Source: Globisporangium splendens (Eukaryota > Oomycota > Peronosporomycetes > Pythiales > Pythiaceae). Taken from it: a stretch of DNA of 64,000 nucleotides. The DNA lies in contig VFIW01000044.1 of the NCBI GenBank assembly GCA_006386115.1, positions 62,001-126,000 of the forward strand. The letters run 5' to 3'. The position numbers and the translations under genes are program-made. Under the pieces are notes generated by a model. The model made no database searches and was not told the DNA's origin. It was given only the letters and a program-made list of their open reading frames with translations. Of the stretch, positions 32,484 through 41,479 are shown piece after piece. Each line of letters starts with the position of its first letter. Positions within the stretch are counted from its first letter, which is position 1.

Positions 32484-33552
32484 ATGAAGCGACCAAGTGA
32501 CCAAGTGAACCGTGAAGAACGTCCGTCGTCCAAGCGACAGCGGACAGCTCCAGAACTCTTTGACATTTCTCCCATTCTGAAGAAGAAGGGGGAGCTCGAG
32601 TTCTACAAGGAGCGGTTCTTCAGTTGGCGTCGGATCAACGATCGCGATGATCCGAACCAACACATCGCAGCTCAGCGAGACTCATGGCGAACATTTGTTC
32701 GTCTTGAGAACGAGAACAAGATGGAGCGTCTTCTTCGTCGTGGCAATGCTCGTGCCGAAAGAAGAACTCCCGCTGACGACAGAGCGAAGCCGTAGCTCTG
32801 GTCGTCGTAGTGTCCCCCCTGGCGACGCTACAAGCAGTTCTCATAGCTGCGGACCACGTCGGGAACATCAGACTCCAATGTCTGACGAGGTTCCCACGTG
32901 TCCGAGCTCGGTGGATATCCACGCCACCGAACTCTGTAGAAGCGTTGATGGTTCAACTGCTTCTTTCCTCGACGATGAGTCGGTCGATCTTCATGATCAA
33001 CAACCGACTCAACCACCCAGCGATGCTCTCCCTGAGAGTCTAACAACGGGGGTGGGGCTGAACGAGAAAACGATTGAGCGACTCTGGAAGTGGAAGAGTG
33101 CTCATCGTGGGCAAATCGAGGCTTTGCAGCAGCGTTGTTCGACGCTTGAGGAACGCTGCGAGAGTCTCGAGAACCTTGTCGCCGATCATGAGTCGAAGAT
33201 CGACGATCTGACAGAAGGTTCTGCCCAGTGTTCGGCTTTGGAGTCCCGTTTCGAGGAACGGTTCCAACAGGTTCAGGACGAACTTGTTCGACTCCAGAAG
33301 AACGAGAAGTCTCGTGAGTTGGCTCACGATCGCCTGTTGCGCTCTGTGGAAGAGGCAGGTTCGGCTCTCGAGGTACTTCGTGGCGAGTACCATTCTCGTC
33401 TTCAAGCGTTGGAGGCAGTGAAGGACCAATCCTTCGACGTCCTGCAACTCCTGTACGCCGAGAAGAATCTCCAGAGCGATGAGCTGTTTGCTCTTCGCAA
33501 TCAAGTGGAGAAGCTTCACGATCAGCTCGATCGTTTGCGGAAGATCTCGTAG
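32484..33552 (+). CDS. Antisense reading frame of Ty3/gypsy element 1, coiled-coil protein
   Basis: Starting at ATG 32484, about 75 bp inside the 3' LTR on the strand opposite to gag-pol, the first frame is basic and charged (MKRPSDQVNREERPSSKRQR; FYKERFFSWRRI) and stops at 32795. A second frame, one base forward, runs from before 32795 to 33552. It carries an acidic linker and then about 160 residues of strong coiled coil (IEALQQRCSTLEERCESLEN; LHDQLDRLRKIS). A one-base frameshift or a small intron near 32780 would join them. The frame opposes pol from 32828 on. Element 2 has an antisense frame in the same place. Function unknown. Confidence 0.5.
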
Positions 33553-36500
33553 GATCCGCAGATCCACTTGGAAGGTAAGGCTTCAGTCTACCCACATAAA
33601 ATGTCGGGTGTAGACGCATGCGTGTAGGTATGTCTAGCGTGTAGGCATCGCCATTGCATTTCACTACCTTGAACGGTCCAATGAACCTTGGCAGAAGCTT
33701 CGAGCTTCCCAAGTTGGACACTGCATGTTCAGGCAGGTTCGCCGTGCTAAGTAATACAAGATCATTGATCTTATAAACTTGCTTGTTCTTCCTTCCGCTC
33801 TTGTCTGCTTGTTCCTTTTGCAGATCCTGAGCCTTCGCGATTGCGTCTCGAACAAACCTCACAACGGCTTGTCTCCTCACAATAAAGTCATCGACTTGCT
33901 GCTCTTCACGACTTGTTAGGTCGTCGAGGGGTTTCATCGAGTCAAAATTGGCTTTCAACTCGGAAGCAGCATTCAGGTCATAAGACGACTTCGGCTTGTT
34001 TCCGTGAGCCGGAGTCCCTCCCCCACTTAAGGTAGAGACCTCACCCATTATGGAAGCAGGCACTCGAGGACGAACGCCATAGTTCACATAAAATGGAGAG
34101 TGACCTGTCGAGACATGCGTGGAGTTGTTCAACGCAAACTCGGCAAGAGGGAGAAACTCACTCCACTCTTTGAAAGACGTTGCGTAACTGCGCAACACGT
34201 CTTCGAGGACGCGATTCACTCGCTCTGTTTGACCGTCCGTTTCAGGGTGTGCCGCTGTTGACATGGGCAACTTGGTGTCCAGAAGTCCGAACAGTGCACG
34301 CCAGAACTTGGACGTGAAACGGGTGTCACGGTCAGACACGATCTCGACTGGTAGTCCGTGCAGACGGAATACGACGTCTACAAAGACCTTGGCAGTCTTC
34401 TCAGCAGAGATCTTGTCCGAAACAGGCGCAAGATGAACCATCTTGCTGAATCGGTCCACAAACACAAGGATGCCATTGCGTCCATGTGTGTCTCTTGGAA
34501 GTCCGAATATGAAATCCATACTCACAGACTTCCAACTCTCCGATGGGACAGCCAATGAACGAAGTGGTGCCTGCGTGGAACCAGAAGGTTTCACTCGTTG
34601 GCAGATCTCGCAAGTCCTCACATACTTGCGAACCCACTTGTACATGTGTGGCCAGTAGTAATCCCGGGAAAGACTGAGAAACGTTTTCTCACGTCCGAGA
34701 TGGCCACCCGAAGGACTGTCATGGTACTCATACAAGAGTCGATGACGCAGACCTTCGTCGTTGGGAACAACAACCCTTGCTGTATCCCCTTGTTCGACCG
34801 CATAGTACAACAACCTATTGTGTACTCGGAAGCGGTGAACTCGCGATCTTGTGCGCGACGGAAGACCTTGCAGTGCTTTGTCGGAAGGGTCCTTGAAGTA
34901 CTTCAACAAGTCCTGACATGTTTCGTCAGACTTGTACCCTTCGACGATCTCTTCTCGCACTGTAGTCGCAGCTCGCACCGCGATCGCTTGAACATCTTCA
35001 CAGAGTCGACACGCTCCGTCCGTGTCTTCACTCTTGGTCTTCGGATCGTAATCCGGACGTCTTGACAGCGCATCGGCTAAGATGTTCGTCTTGCCTGGCT
35101 TGTAGTGTACAACAAAGTTGTACTCTGCAAAGAAGGAGAACCATCTCGCCATTCTTTGCGACAAATGAGGAGTCTTCACTGCCGTACGCAGAGATGCGTG
35201 ATCAGTGTAGATAGCAAAGCGCTCCTCGCCAAGCAGATACACACGGAACTTGACCAAAGAATACTTCATCGCCAGAAGTTCCTTGTCGTGAACTGGGTAG
35301 TTCCGTTCTGCGGGTCGGAGTTGTCGTGACTGATACGACACAACTCGCTCGTGACCCTCATCATCGTGTTGCATTAATGCGCAACCGATGGCATAGTCGC
35401 TCGCATCGCAGACGACGTGGAACGGCTTGTCGTGGTTTGGCAGAGCCAACACAGGAGCTTCTCGAAGACTCCTCTTGACTTCTTCGAACGCCGTCTGATG
35501 GTCTCTCGACCACTTCCACTCAACGTCTTTCTTCAAGAGCTGTGTGAGGGGTTGCACCAACGCTGCATAATTGCGCGTGTACTTGTGCAAGTAGTTGGCT
35601 AGACCCAACCATTGTCGCAGCTGTTTGACGTTCTGAGGCACTGGCCAATCGTCAATAGCTTTGACCTTCTCCGGATCGACTCGAACACCGCTCTTGCCCA
35701 CAAAACAACCGAGAACAGGGATCTCGGGGGCGAAGAACATGCACTTCTTCAAGTTTGCGTAGAGTTTATTCTCACGCATGACCTGGAAGACTTGACGAAG
35801 ATGATCGAGATGAACATCGACATCAGACTTCCCATTCGTGGTCTTACTATGAACGAAAATATCGTCAAAGTAACTTGGTGCAAATGTTCGCAGAGGACGA
35901 AGAACGTTCGTGACCATTCGATTGAAGGTCGCAGGAGCATTCTTCAGTCCCTGTGGCATCACTAACCATTCCCACAGCATACCACTCGGGGTACTCACTG
36001 CGGTTAGTGGGACATCGTCTTCGCGCATTCGAATCTGATAGAACCCATCTTTCAGATCGATGGCACTAAAGACGGTGCTGCCAACCATTCCATCAAGGAT
36101 CATGTCCTTGCGTGGAACCGGAGTCTGGGCTGGAATTGTCGCGTCGTTCAGCTTGTTGAAAGCGTGAACAATGCGCCAACCTCCAGTTGCCTTCTTCACA
36201 CAGAAAGTGGGGCTGCAATGCGGAGACTTGCTCTCCCGCACATGACCAGCCTTAGCACGTTGTGCAAAGAACTCGTCGATTGCCTCGACTTGTTCCTTTG
36301 GCAACGGCCACTGTCTTGTGATGCAGTACTTCGTGCCAGGAAGTACATCAATCTCATGACGAATGCCTCTATCGAATGGCAATTCGTCCGGCACCTTGTC
36401 AGGGAAAATGTCTTCATATTCCCTGGCAAGCGCATACACGGGGTTCTTCTTGAGGGCGTCCCACGACTGCTCCTCGAACCTTTCCTTCCGTGTCTTTTCG

Positions 36501-37009
36501 TCCAACACATCTGCATCCGCACTCGATGCTGTGTTGACGAAGCCTTCGTCGACCATTTCGACGATCACACACACCTGCGCAATGTCGCCTCTCGCTAGGC
36601 TGCGCTCCAGTGTCTTCTTGCTCATCGATGGCAAGGAAATCAATTCTTCGACTGAACTTGGAGGATTTTCAATCTTCACGTGACGGATTACATCCACGCC
36701 ACCTTCTTCATTGTAGACCGCGACATTCACAAACTCGCTTGGAATGTCTTGTGCTTGGACACTCCCTTCGTCATCACCACTTGTACCTTGATCAGGGGAA
36801 CTCAAAACTCTTGACGAAACACTTCTCTTGCTGGTCTTCTTGTCTTGGGAAGGGTGTCTGTTCCACTTCCATTCACTCTTGTCAACGCCATCGCGAACCT
36901 TCTCGTCGTCGATGGCAAAGGAGACAGTCTTTTTCTGGCGCCTGACTGCTCCACCTCCGTTCGTCTTCTTCAAAATGGGTACCACTTGTGAACATGGGGG
37001 CCATCGCAC
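32828..37009 (-). CDS. Ty3/gypsy element 1 pol: RT, RNase H, integrase, chromodomain
   Basis: A 1393-codon frame. Reverse transcriptase covers roughly residues 240-420, with catalytic YFDD (SYFDDIFVHS, about residue 380). RNase H follows (VVCDASDYAIGCAL; TDHASLRTAVKTPHLSQR). The integrase has an HHCC zinc motif (HLGREKTFLS...CEICQRVK) and a DDE core (SMDFIFGLP; EIVSDRDTRFTS; HPETDGQTERVNR). The GPF/GPY region (LPRFIGPFKVVKCNGDAYTL) and a C-terminal chromodomain (YRVRWRGYPPSSDTWEP, about residues 1335-1375) place it with chromoviruses. The first codons overlap the end of the protease frame; the true pro-pol polyprotein is interrupted by one base there. Confidence 0.9.
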   Translation of the reverse strand: MRWPPCSQVVPILKKTNGGGAVRRQKKTVSFAIDDEKVRDGVDKSEWKWNRHPSQDKKTSKRSVSSRVLSSPDQGTSGDDEGSVQAQDIPSEFVNVAVYNEEGGVDVIRHVKIENPPSSVEELISLPSMSKKTLERSLARGDIAQVCVIVEMVDEGFVNTASSADADVLDEKTRKERFEEQSWDALKKNPVYALAREYEDIFPDKVPDELPFDRGIRHEIDVLPGTKYCITRQWPLPKEQVEAIDEFFAQRAKAGHVRESKSPHCSPTFCVKKATGGWRIVHAFNKLNDATIPAQTPVPRKDMILDGMVGSTVFSAIDLKDGFYQIRMREDDVPLTAVSTPSGMLWEWLVMPQGLKNAPATFNRMVTNVLRPLRTFAPSYFDDIFVHSKTTNGKSDVDVHLDHLRQVFQVMRENKLYANLKKCMFFAPEIPVLGCFVGKSGVRVDPEKVKAIDDWPVPQNVKQLRQWLGLANYLHKYTRNYAALVQPLTQLLKKDVEWKWSRDHQTAFEEVKRSLREAPVLALPNHDKPFHVVCDASDYAIGCALMQHDDEGHERVVSYQSRQLRPAERNYPVHDKELLAMKYSLVKFRVYLLGEERFAIYTDHASLRTAVKTPHLSQRMARWFSFFAEYNFVVHYKPGKTNILADALSRRPDYDPKTKSEDTDGACRLCEDVQAIAVRAATTVREEIVEGYKSDETCQDLLKYFKDPSDKALQGLPSRTRSRVHRFRVHNRLLYYAVEQGDTARVVVPNDEGLRHRLLYEYHDSPSGGHLGREKTFLSLSRDYYWPHMYKWVRKYVRTCEICQRVKPSGSTQAPLRSLAVPSESWKSVSMDFIFGLPRDTHGRNGILVFVDRFSKMVHLAPVSDKISAEKTAKVFVDVVFRLHGLPVEIVSDRDTRFTSKFWRALFGLLDTKLPMSTAAHPETDGQTERVNRVLEDVLRSYATSFKEWSEFLPLAEFALNNSTHVSTGHSPFYVNYGVRPRVPASIMGEVSTLSGGGTPAHGNKPKSSYDLNAASELKANFDSMKPLDDLTSREEQQVDDFIVRRQAVVRFVRDAIAKAQDLQKEQADKSGRKNKQVYKINDLVLLSTANLPEHAVSNLGSSKLLPRFIGPFKVVKCNGDAYTLDIPTRMRLHPTFYVGRLKPYLPSGSADPTRSSANDRADREASPLDCEEQTAHRSGDSSRRTGVAGRRRIGPSLPPTLEDENGTRHEVPREPNLPLPQSATGDREPTHETSRSSGVEQVRPEPVGTVPRNGTPKPNTGQNLLSDRRSSTHDRRQGSRDSRSVPQASNNAAAKPRFAHDEHSSTSRVAQSFSRSAPPPLLDSQGEHRWVVESVVDHEDRPTHRRGKKQLNHQRFYRVRWRGYPPSSDTWEPRQTLESDVPDVVRSYENCL

Positions 37010-37749
37010 ACCGCAATATCACAAGGGTCATCTGGGATCTCTTCCACAGATGTATACACCCATACTACTTCATCCGTTGTTGTGCAGCACAAGTCAACAT
37101 CTCGTGACTTGCCAACGGAGATCTTCATATTCATCCAGTCAATGCTAGGTTGGTAACGCTTCAACCACGGCATTCCCAGGATGATATCAAACTTGTCATC
37201 GAGGTCGAGTAAAATGAACTCGTCTTCACCTCGGAAATCTTCACACTTGATTGCCAAGCGCACCACGCGCTTCGGCATCTTCACAGTTGACCCATTTGCC
37301 AACCGGACGATCATTGTCTTCTCTTCATACGCATCAGGCACGAAGACACCATGCCTGACGATCACTTCATTTCGAACAAAGTTGTTCGACGCACCAGTGT
37401 CAACTAAAGCTCGTAGAGGCGTTGCAATACCGTCTACATGAACTTTGTGAACGATCAAACTTGACGTTTGACTGACACTCTTCTCACTCATAGTGGAAAC
37501 TGCATGTGCTTGATGCACATGGGGGCCAGAGTCCTGTGTCTCCACAACGTCCACAGTCCTCTTTTCCGGGCCAGTAGGAGGCCCCGCCCCTACTGTCCAT
37601 TCCCGTTTTTTGGCCCAAGTGACCGCTCGAACCGACGACCGTAAGAACGATCGTGGTTGTTCGAACGAGCACCCTGTGTCGTTTGCCGACCCGGCAAAGA
37701 CACCTTGCAGTTCCGAGCAATGTGACCCGGCTTCCCGCAACGGAAACAC
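36970..37749 (-). CDS. Ty3/gypsy element 1 protease region
   Basis: Aspartic protease with LVDTGASNNFVRN as the catalytic DTGA motif and ILGMPWL as the downstream hydrophobic-Gly motif. It is in the -1 frame relative to gag and is entered through an A AAA AAC slippery site. It stops shortly after VCDGPHVHKWYPF, where element 2 reads straight on into pol. A one-base change in the C5 run at about 37001-37006 is therefore likely. Confidence 0.82.
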   Translation of the reverse strand: MFPLREAGSHCSELQGVFAGSANDTGCSFEQPRSFLRSSVRAVTWAKKREWTVGAGPPTGPEKRTVDVVETQDSGPHVHQAHAVSTMSEKSVSQTSSLIVHKVHVDGIATPLRALVDTGASNNFVRNEVIVRHGVFVPDAYEEKTMIVRLANGSTVKMPKRVVRLAIKCEDFRGEDEFILLDLDDKFDIILGMPWLKRYQPSIDWMNMKISVGKSRDVDLCCTTTDEVVWVYTSVEEIPDDPCDIAVCDGPHVHKWYPF

Positions 37750-38639
37750 TTCCCATCGTTGCGAGGACGCTCATTTCCAGGCGTGGAAATGTACGAGATG
37801 TCCATGGGCTCGGGACCGTCATACACGGCATTCGATTGCCGCATTGGTCTCGACGCGAACCCATGGAACTTCGCTTGCTTGATGCTGAACTCTTCTTGCA
37901 TCGCACGTTCGATAGCTTCGTCCAGCGTCTTGGGGTACTCGCGGAACAGTTGGTTCCGAATCGGACCATCGTTTAGACCCGTCATGAACGTCACGACTTG
38001 CGTCGGAACGTCAATCGGCTCGTCAACGATGCTCGACACCAAGTAGCGAGCACGTTGTGCATACGAGTGAAGGTCGAAACGGCCTTGACGAAGCTTGAGG
38101 AACTCGGCGCGCGCACGGAACTCACTCTGTGGAGGTTCAAACGCCTTCTTGAGTTCGGTCTTGAAATGATCGTAGCTGGGGAAGCAGTTTAGATCCGCTA
38201 AACGCTTACCATACGCCCAGCTCTTCGCACGACCCGCAAGGTTGGACATCGCGAACAACACTTGCTGCGAAGGGTCTCGCAGTTGTCTTGCAGCGATGGC
38301 TGCATCCAACTCGACGAACCATCGTGAGAGAGGTTCGTTCTCTCCGCCGCGATACGGAGAGACGTCAAGCTTCAGTGGCACCGTCCTGAGTGAGGAAACA
38401 GGGGTTGCGACCTGCTTCCGGGAGGACATGATCTCGTGGTGCATGAAGCTGACCACCGCGCTCTTCTGGTCCTCCGGAGACGCCGATCGAAGCAGACTGA
38501 CCACAGCAGCCTCTCCGATGACATCTCGCATGCGCTCAAGCGCCATCCACTCATGAGAAGACAAATGAGGGAAACCCTCAATAGTCAACTCGACAGTTTC
38601 CGGTACTGCTGGACCGAGTGGGGTTCCTGTAGCATCCAT
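37590..38639 (-). CDS. Ty3/gypsy element 1 gag
   Basis: About 349 residues from the first true ATG at 38639. It contains a retrotransposon gag domain (SRWFVELDAAIAARQL; ELKKAFEPPQSEFRARAEFL) and one CCHC zinc knuckle (CFRCGKPGHIARNC). It packages element RNA. The C-terminus overlaps protease in the -1 frame. Confidence 0.85.
   Translation of the reverse strand: MDATGTPLGPAVPETVELTIEGFPHLSSHEWMALERMRDVIGEAAVVSLLRSASPEDQKSAVVSFMHHEIMSSRKQVATPVSSLRTVPLKLDVSPYRGGENEPLSRWFVELDAAIAARQLRDPSQQVLFAMSNLAGRAKSWAYGKRLADLNCFPSYDHFKTELKKAFEPPQSEFRARAEFLKLRQGRFDLHSYAQRARYLVSSIVDEPIDVPTQVVTFMTGLNDGPIRNQLFREYPKTLDEAIERAMQEEFSIKQAKFHGFASRPMRQSNAVYDGPEPMDISYISTPGNERPRNDGKCFRCGKPGHIARNCKVSLPGRQTTQGARSNNHDRSYGRRFERSLGPKNGNGQ
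37605..37611 (-). promoter_or_regulatory. Predicted -1 ribosomal frameshift site (A AAA AAC)
   Basis: On the element strand the gag codons read CCA AAA AAC GGG, an ideal X XXY YYZ heptamer. A -1 slip here leads directly into the protease frame (WAKKREWTVG), and gag stops only a few codons later. The equivalent site in element 2 is A AAA AGC (about 41460-41466), a weaker match. Confidence 0.65.
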
Positions 38640-38758
38640 GTTCCGAACAAGGATGCTCGCAGGGTCTTGGACAGGAATGCTCGACGTGCTTAAAGCTGCG
38701 TCGTCAAACCTCTTCACTTCACTGGGTCGTTGGAAGGACCGCTCGAAGTGCTACCAGG

Positions 38759-39407
38759 TGTAAGAGGGCGCTGTTCACAACAGTCCCTCAAACACGGCAC
38801 ACACGCTTGTGCCAGAGGAAGCGATCTCCCGACTTGGAGGGAGGAAGAAGACTTGAGGGCTTGGAGGAAAATTTGCAACTGAATTAAAAATGGTTATGGT
38901 TCCTGTCGCTACTTACAAATGAACCCCAAGGGCTCCTAGAGGTTTTATAACTAAAACCTAAACATACACAATAAAACCTATGAATCTGATATATAAAACC
39001 TTGGGTACACTGAGGTTGAACCTACGGGATCTTCTAGAAGCTTGAACTTCAAGTCTTATTTAAAATCCCTGCAAAGTGATTGGCTCGCGCCACTCACTTC
39101 AGGCGGCAGAGACACGTCGGTCTCGTCGCCAGCCCAGTTTCCCAAGCAGGAACCATCACTCAGTACTTGATTAGTACATGGATGTCATTGCTCAATACTG
39201 ATTAGTACATGAGAACAACATTCTGCACTGATCAGCACAGAGAACACTCGTGACGTCATCGAATGACGTCACACGTGCATGTGGGGACTGTATTACCGTA
39301 ATCCCTTTGTTATTTGTGTCTCCACAATGCACGCTGAAGGTGGTGTGTGACACACTAGATCTGGGAACAGATCCACCTTCATGTAATGGCTGGTTATGCC
39401 CATTACA
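38759..39407 (-). repeat. 5' LTR of Ty3/gypsy element 1
   Basis: 649 bp, bounded by TGTAA/TTACA ends. Immediately inside (element strand) is CC then TGGTAGCA, the primer-binding site. CATCC at 39408-39412 is the matching target duplication. Confidence 0.9.
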
Positions 39408-39970
39408 CATCCCGTTAGTTGGTTGCGCAAGCCACCGCTTTAACCTAGCAATGACTCGATACCTGTCCGATTATCAAGACCTTACCGATTCAATTCAAGG
39501 ACTCTGCGTCCAGCTTCGCCAGCCCAACAACAGCGCTGCGCTTGCTCAGCATACCAGCCTCTGACCATTGAAGGCTGGTGCAACACGGTGGTCGTCAACA
39601 TACCAGGTGCTTCGTCGCTACGTCAGGATCAGGGAGGCAATCAAGATGGTTCCAGCTGTAGAGGACTTGCTCCCGAGTGCTGCAACACACCGCCGAATCA
39701 TCAGTCTAATCGAAGACCTCAAGGACCTCGAAAGCGTATGTGTGAAGCTTCAATCAGAAGATTGTGCACTTGCTGACGTCCGACTGCTGTTTGATGCCGT
39801 CATAAGCAAATTTCCAGTGGTAACAGACCAATTGAAAGTCAATGCCAAAATTGTGCACTCTCCAGGATTTGAGAATGCTGTGGTTAAGATCCTCAATGAT
39901 CAGCCATTACATGCAGCAGAAGAAGTCTCTGTTTCCTCCTTTCTGGTCGACCAACCTCACGATTCCAATG
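39408..39970 (+). pseudogene. hAT transposase, middle part
   Basis: Reading continues in phase from 31757 across element 1: [18 protein letters not shown], then a TGA stop after LAQHTSL, then AGATRWSSTYQVLRRYVRI and later transposase sequence. It ends at the CAATG target duplication of element 2. SHRFNLA and TRWSST are typical hAT transposase landmarks. Confidence 0.8.
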
Positions 39971-40358
39971 TGTAATGGGGCCTCCCATTACATGGGTTCC
40001 CGGGTCAGGAGAGTGTGGGTTTTCTCCCACATGGGTTTTACCACCTCTTCCGAACCCACCCACGTCGTACAGTTGGAGACACATCAATATGTGTCACTCA
40101 TGAACACTGTACGTAGCCATTTGCATATTAGCCAATAAGACTAAGCCGTTAAGATTTAATCCCATTGGATGATAGTCGGACTGGACATCCGATTATCTAC
40201 CAATGAGAGACACCGTAGGTTTCAGTCACTACGATTGCATGTTAGCACTTTAACGATTTCAATTCACTTCTCAATTTGCACGGTAACGCGCAAAGCTCCC
40301 TTCCTTTCACCTGCGCTTCCTCAACGCACGTGTACGCCGTGTAACGAGTCCCGTTACA
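39971..40358 (+). repeat. 5' LTR of Ty3/gypsy element 2
   Basis: 388 bp beginning TGTAATGGGGCC and ending CCCGTTACA. Target duplication CAATG lies at 39966-39970. Compared with the 3' LTR at 47134-47519 most positions match, but a patch around 40200-40260 is clearly different. Confidence 0.88.
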
Positions 40359-40408
40359 CCTGGTAGCACTTTGTGGTCCGTCCAACCACAGAGCGGGAGC
40401 CGTCAGTA

Positions 40409-41479
40409 ATGAGTACTGACGAAGAACCGATAATGAATCTCGAACCCGCGGAAACCGCGAGTGCGACGATCAACCGGGAGGATTGCCTCCACTTGAGTGA
40501 TCTCGAGTGGAGTGCCTTCCAACGGATGAGGACGATCATCGGCGAAAAGGCCGTGTTTGCCATCCTTGCCACCCTGTCGCAGGATCAACATCGCCTCACG
40601 GCGATCGGGTTCCTGCAGAAGGAGGCAGAAGACCGCGGAAGAGAAGCAACCCGCGCAGCTCCTGCGCAGGTACAGTTCCCACGACAAAAGCCTGTGAGGC
40701 TTGAAGTCGCGAAGTATGGCGGAGGAGACAATGAGCCTCTCCTCCGATGGTTCCTCGAAATCGATGCCGCCATTCGCTCCGGACAAATCTACGATCCGGA
40801 GCAACAGGTCGATTTCGCGATATCCAAGCTCGCTGGGAGAGCCAAGAGCTGGGCATTTGGTCGCCGAATGGCCGACCATGGTTGTTTCTCCACACTTTCG
40901 GAGTTTAAAGGCGACATCCGTGCCGCTTTTGAGCCACCAAAGTCGGAATTCCGTACTCGCACGGAATTTCTCGAAATCCGACAGGATAAACGCGATCTCC
41001 ACGCGTATATCCAGCATGCTCGATACTTGGTATCAAGTATCGTGTCTGAGCCAATCGACATGGCGACGCAAGTCGCCACATTCATGAAAGGTTTGGTGGA
41101 TGGTCCCGCCAAGACCTACCTGTTCCGGGAATACCCGGAAATGCTAGAGCAAGCAATCGCTCTGGCGCTTCAGGAAGACTTTAGCGCGAAGCAAGCACGG
41201 CTTCACGCGTTCCCTTACCGCGCCGCGCAGTTCCGGCCCGCGAGACCTCCTCCACGTTACAGTGGATCCGAACCAATGGATCTCTCGTTGGTTCAAGCTT
41301 CGGCGGCTCCGAAGAGACCCGTCGACAAGCGCAAGCTGCGGTGCCACCGCTGCCAGAAACTGGGGCACTTTCAATGCGAGTGCCGAGCGGCGCAGCCCGC
41401 TCCCCGCGTCCGAGACACACATCGGACGACTTCTTCGCGTCCAACGCGCGAAGAATCAAAAAGCGTCAACCACCAGTAG
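40409..41479 (+). CDS. Ty3/gypsy element 2 gag
   Basis: 356 residues from ATG 40409. It has a gag domain (LRWFLEIDAAIRSGQI; DIRAAFEPPKSEFRTRTEFL) and one CCHC knuckle (CHRCQKLGHFQCEC). It ends at 41479 and overlaps the pro-pol frame (-1) by about 140 bp. Confidence 0.87.
   Translation: MSTDEEPIMNLEPAETASATINREDCLHLSDLEWSAFQRMRTIIGEKAVFAILATLSQDQHRLTAIGFLQKEAEDRGREATRAAPAQVQFPRQKPVRLEVAKYGGGDNEPLLRWFLEIDAAIRSGQIYDPEQQVDFAISKLAGRAKSWAFGRRMADHGCFSTLSEFKGDIRAAFEPPKSEFRTRTEFLEIRQDKRDLHAYIQHARYLVSSIVSEPIDMATQVATFMKGLVDGPAKTYLFREYPEMLEQAIALALQEDFSAKQARLHAFPYRAAQFRPARPPPRYSGSEPMDLSLVQASAAPKRPVDKRKLRCHRCQKLGHFQCECRAAQPAPRVRDTHRTTSSRPTREESKSVNHQ

Larger units (their letters stand above)
31758..39407 (-). 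mobile_element. Ty3/gypsy chromovirus, element 1 (7,650 bp), inside the hAT
   Basis: Two LTRs of about 650 bp, target duplication CATCC (31753-31757 and 39408-39412), and a primer-binding site TGGTAGCA starting 2 bp after the 5' LTR, which fits the 3' end of an initiator Met tRNA. The element order on the minus strand is gag, protease, RT, RNase H, integrase, chromodomain. An extra antisense frame lies next to the 3' LTR. LTR divergence is low, so the insertion is fairly recent. A one-base lesion between protease and pol makes this copy probably defective. Confidence 0.92.

Noticed and set aside
36970..37009. A second programmed frameshift between protease and pol in element 1
   Set aside because: Element 2 has protease and pol in one frame, so a one-base mutation in the C5 run is simpler.
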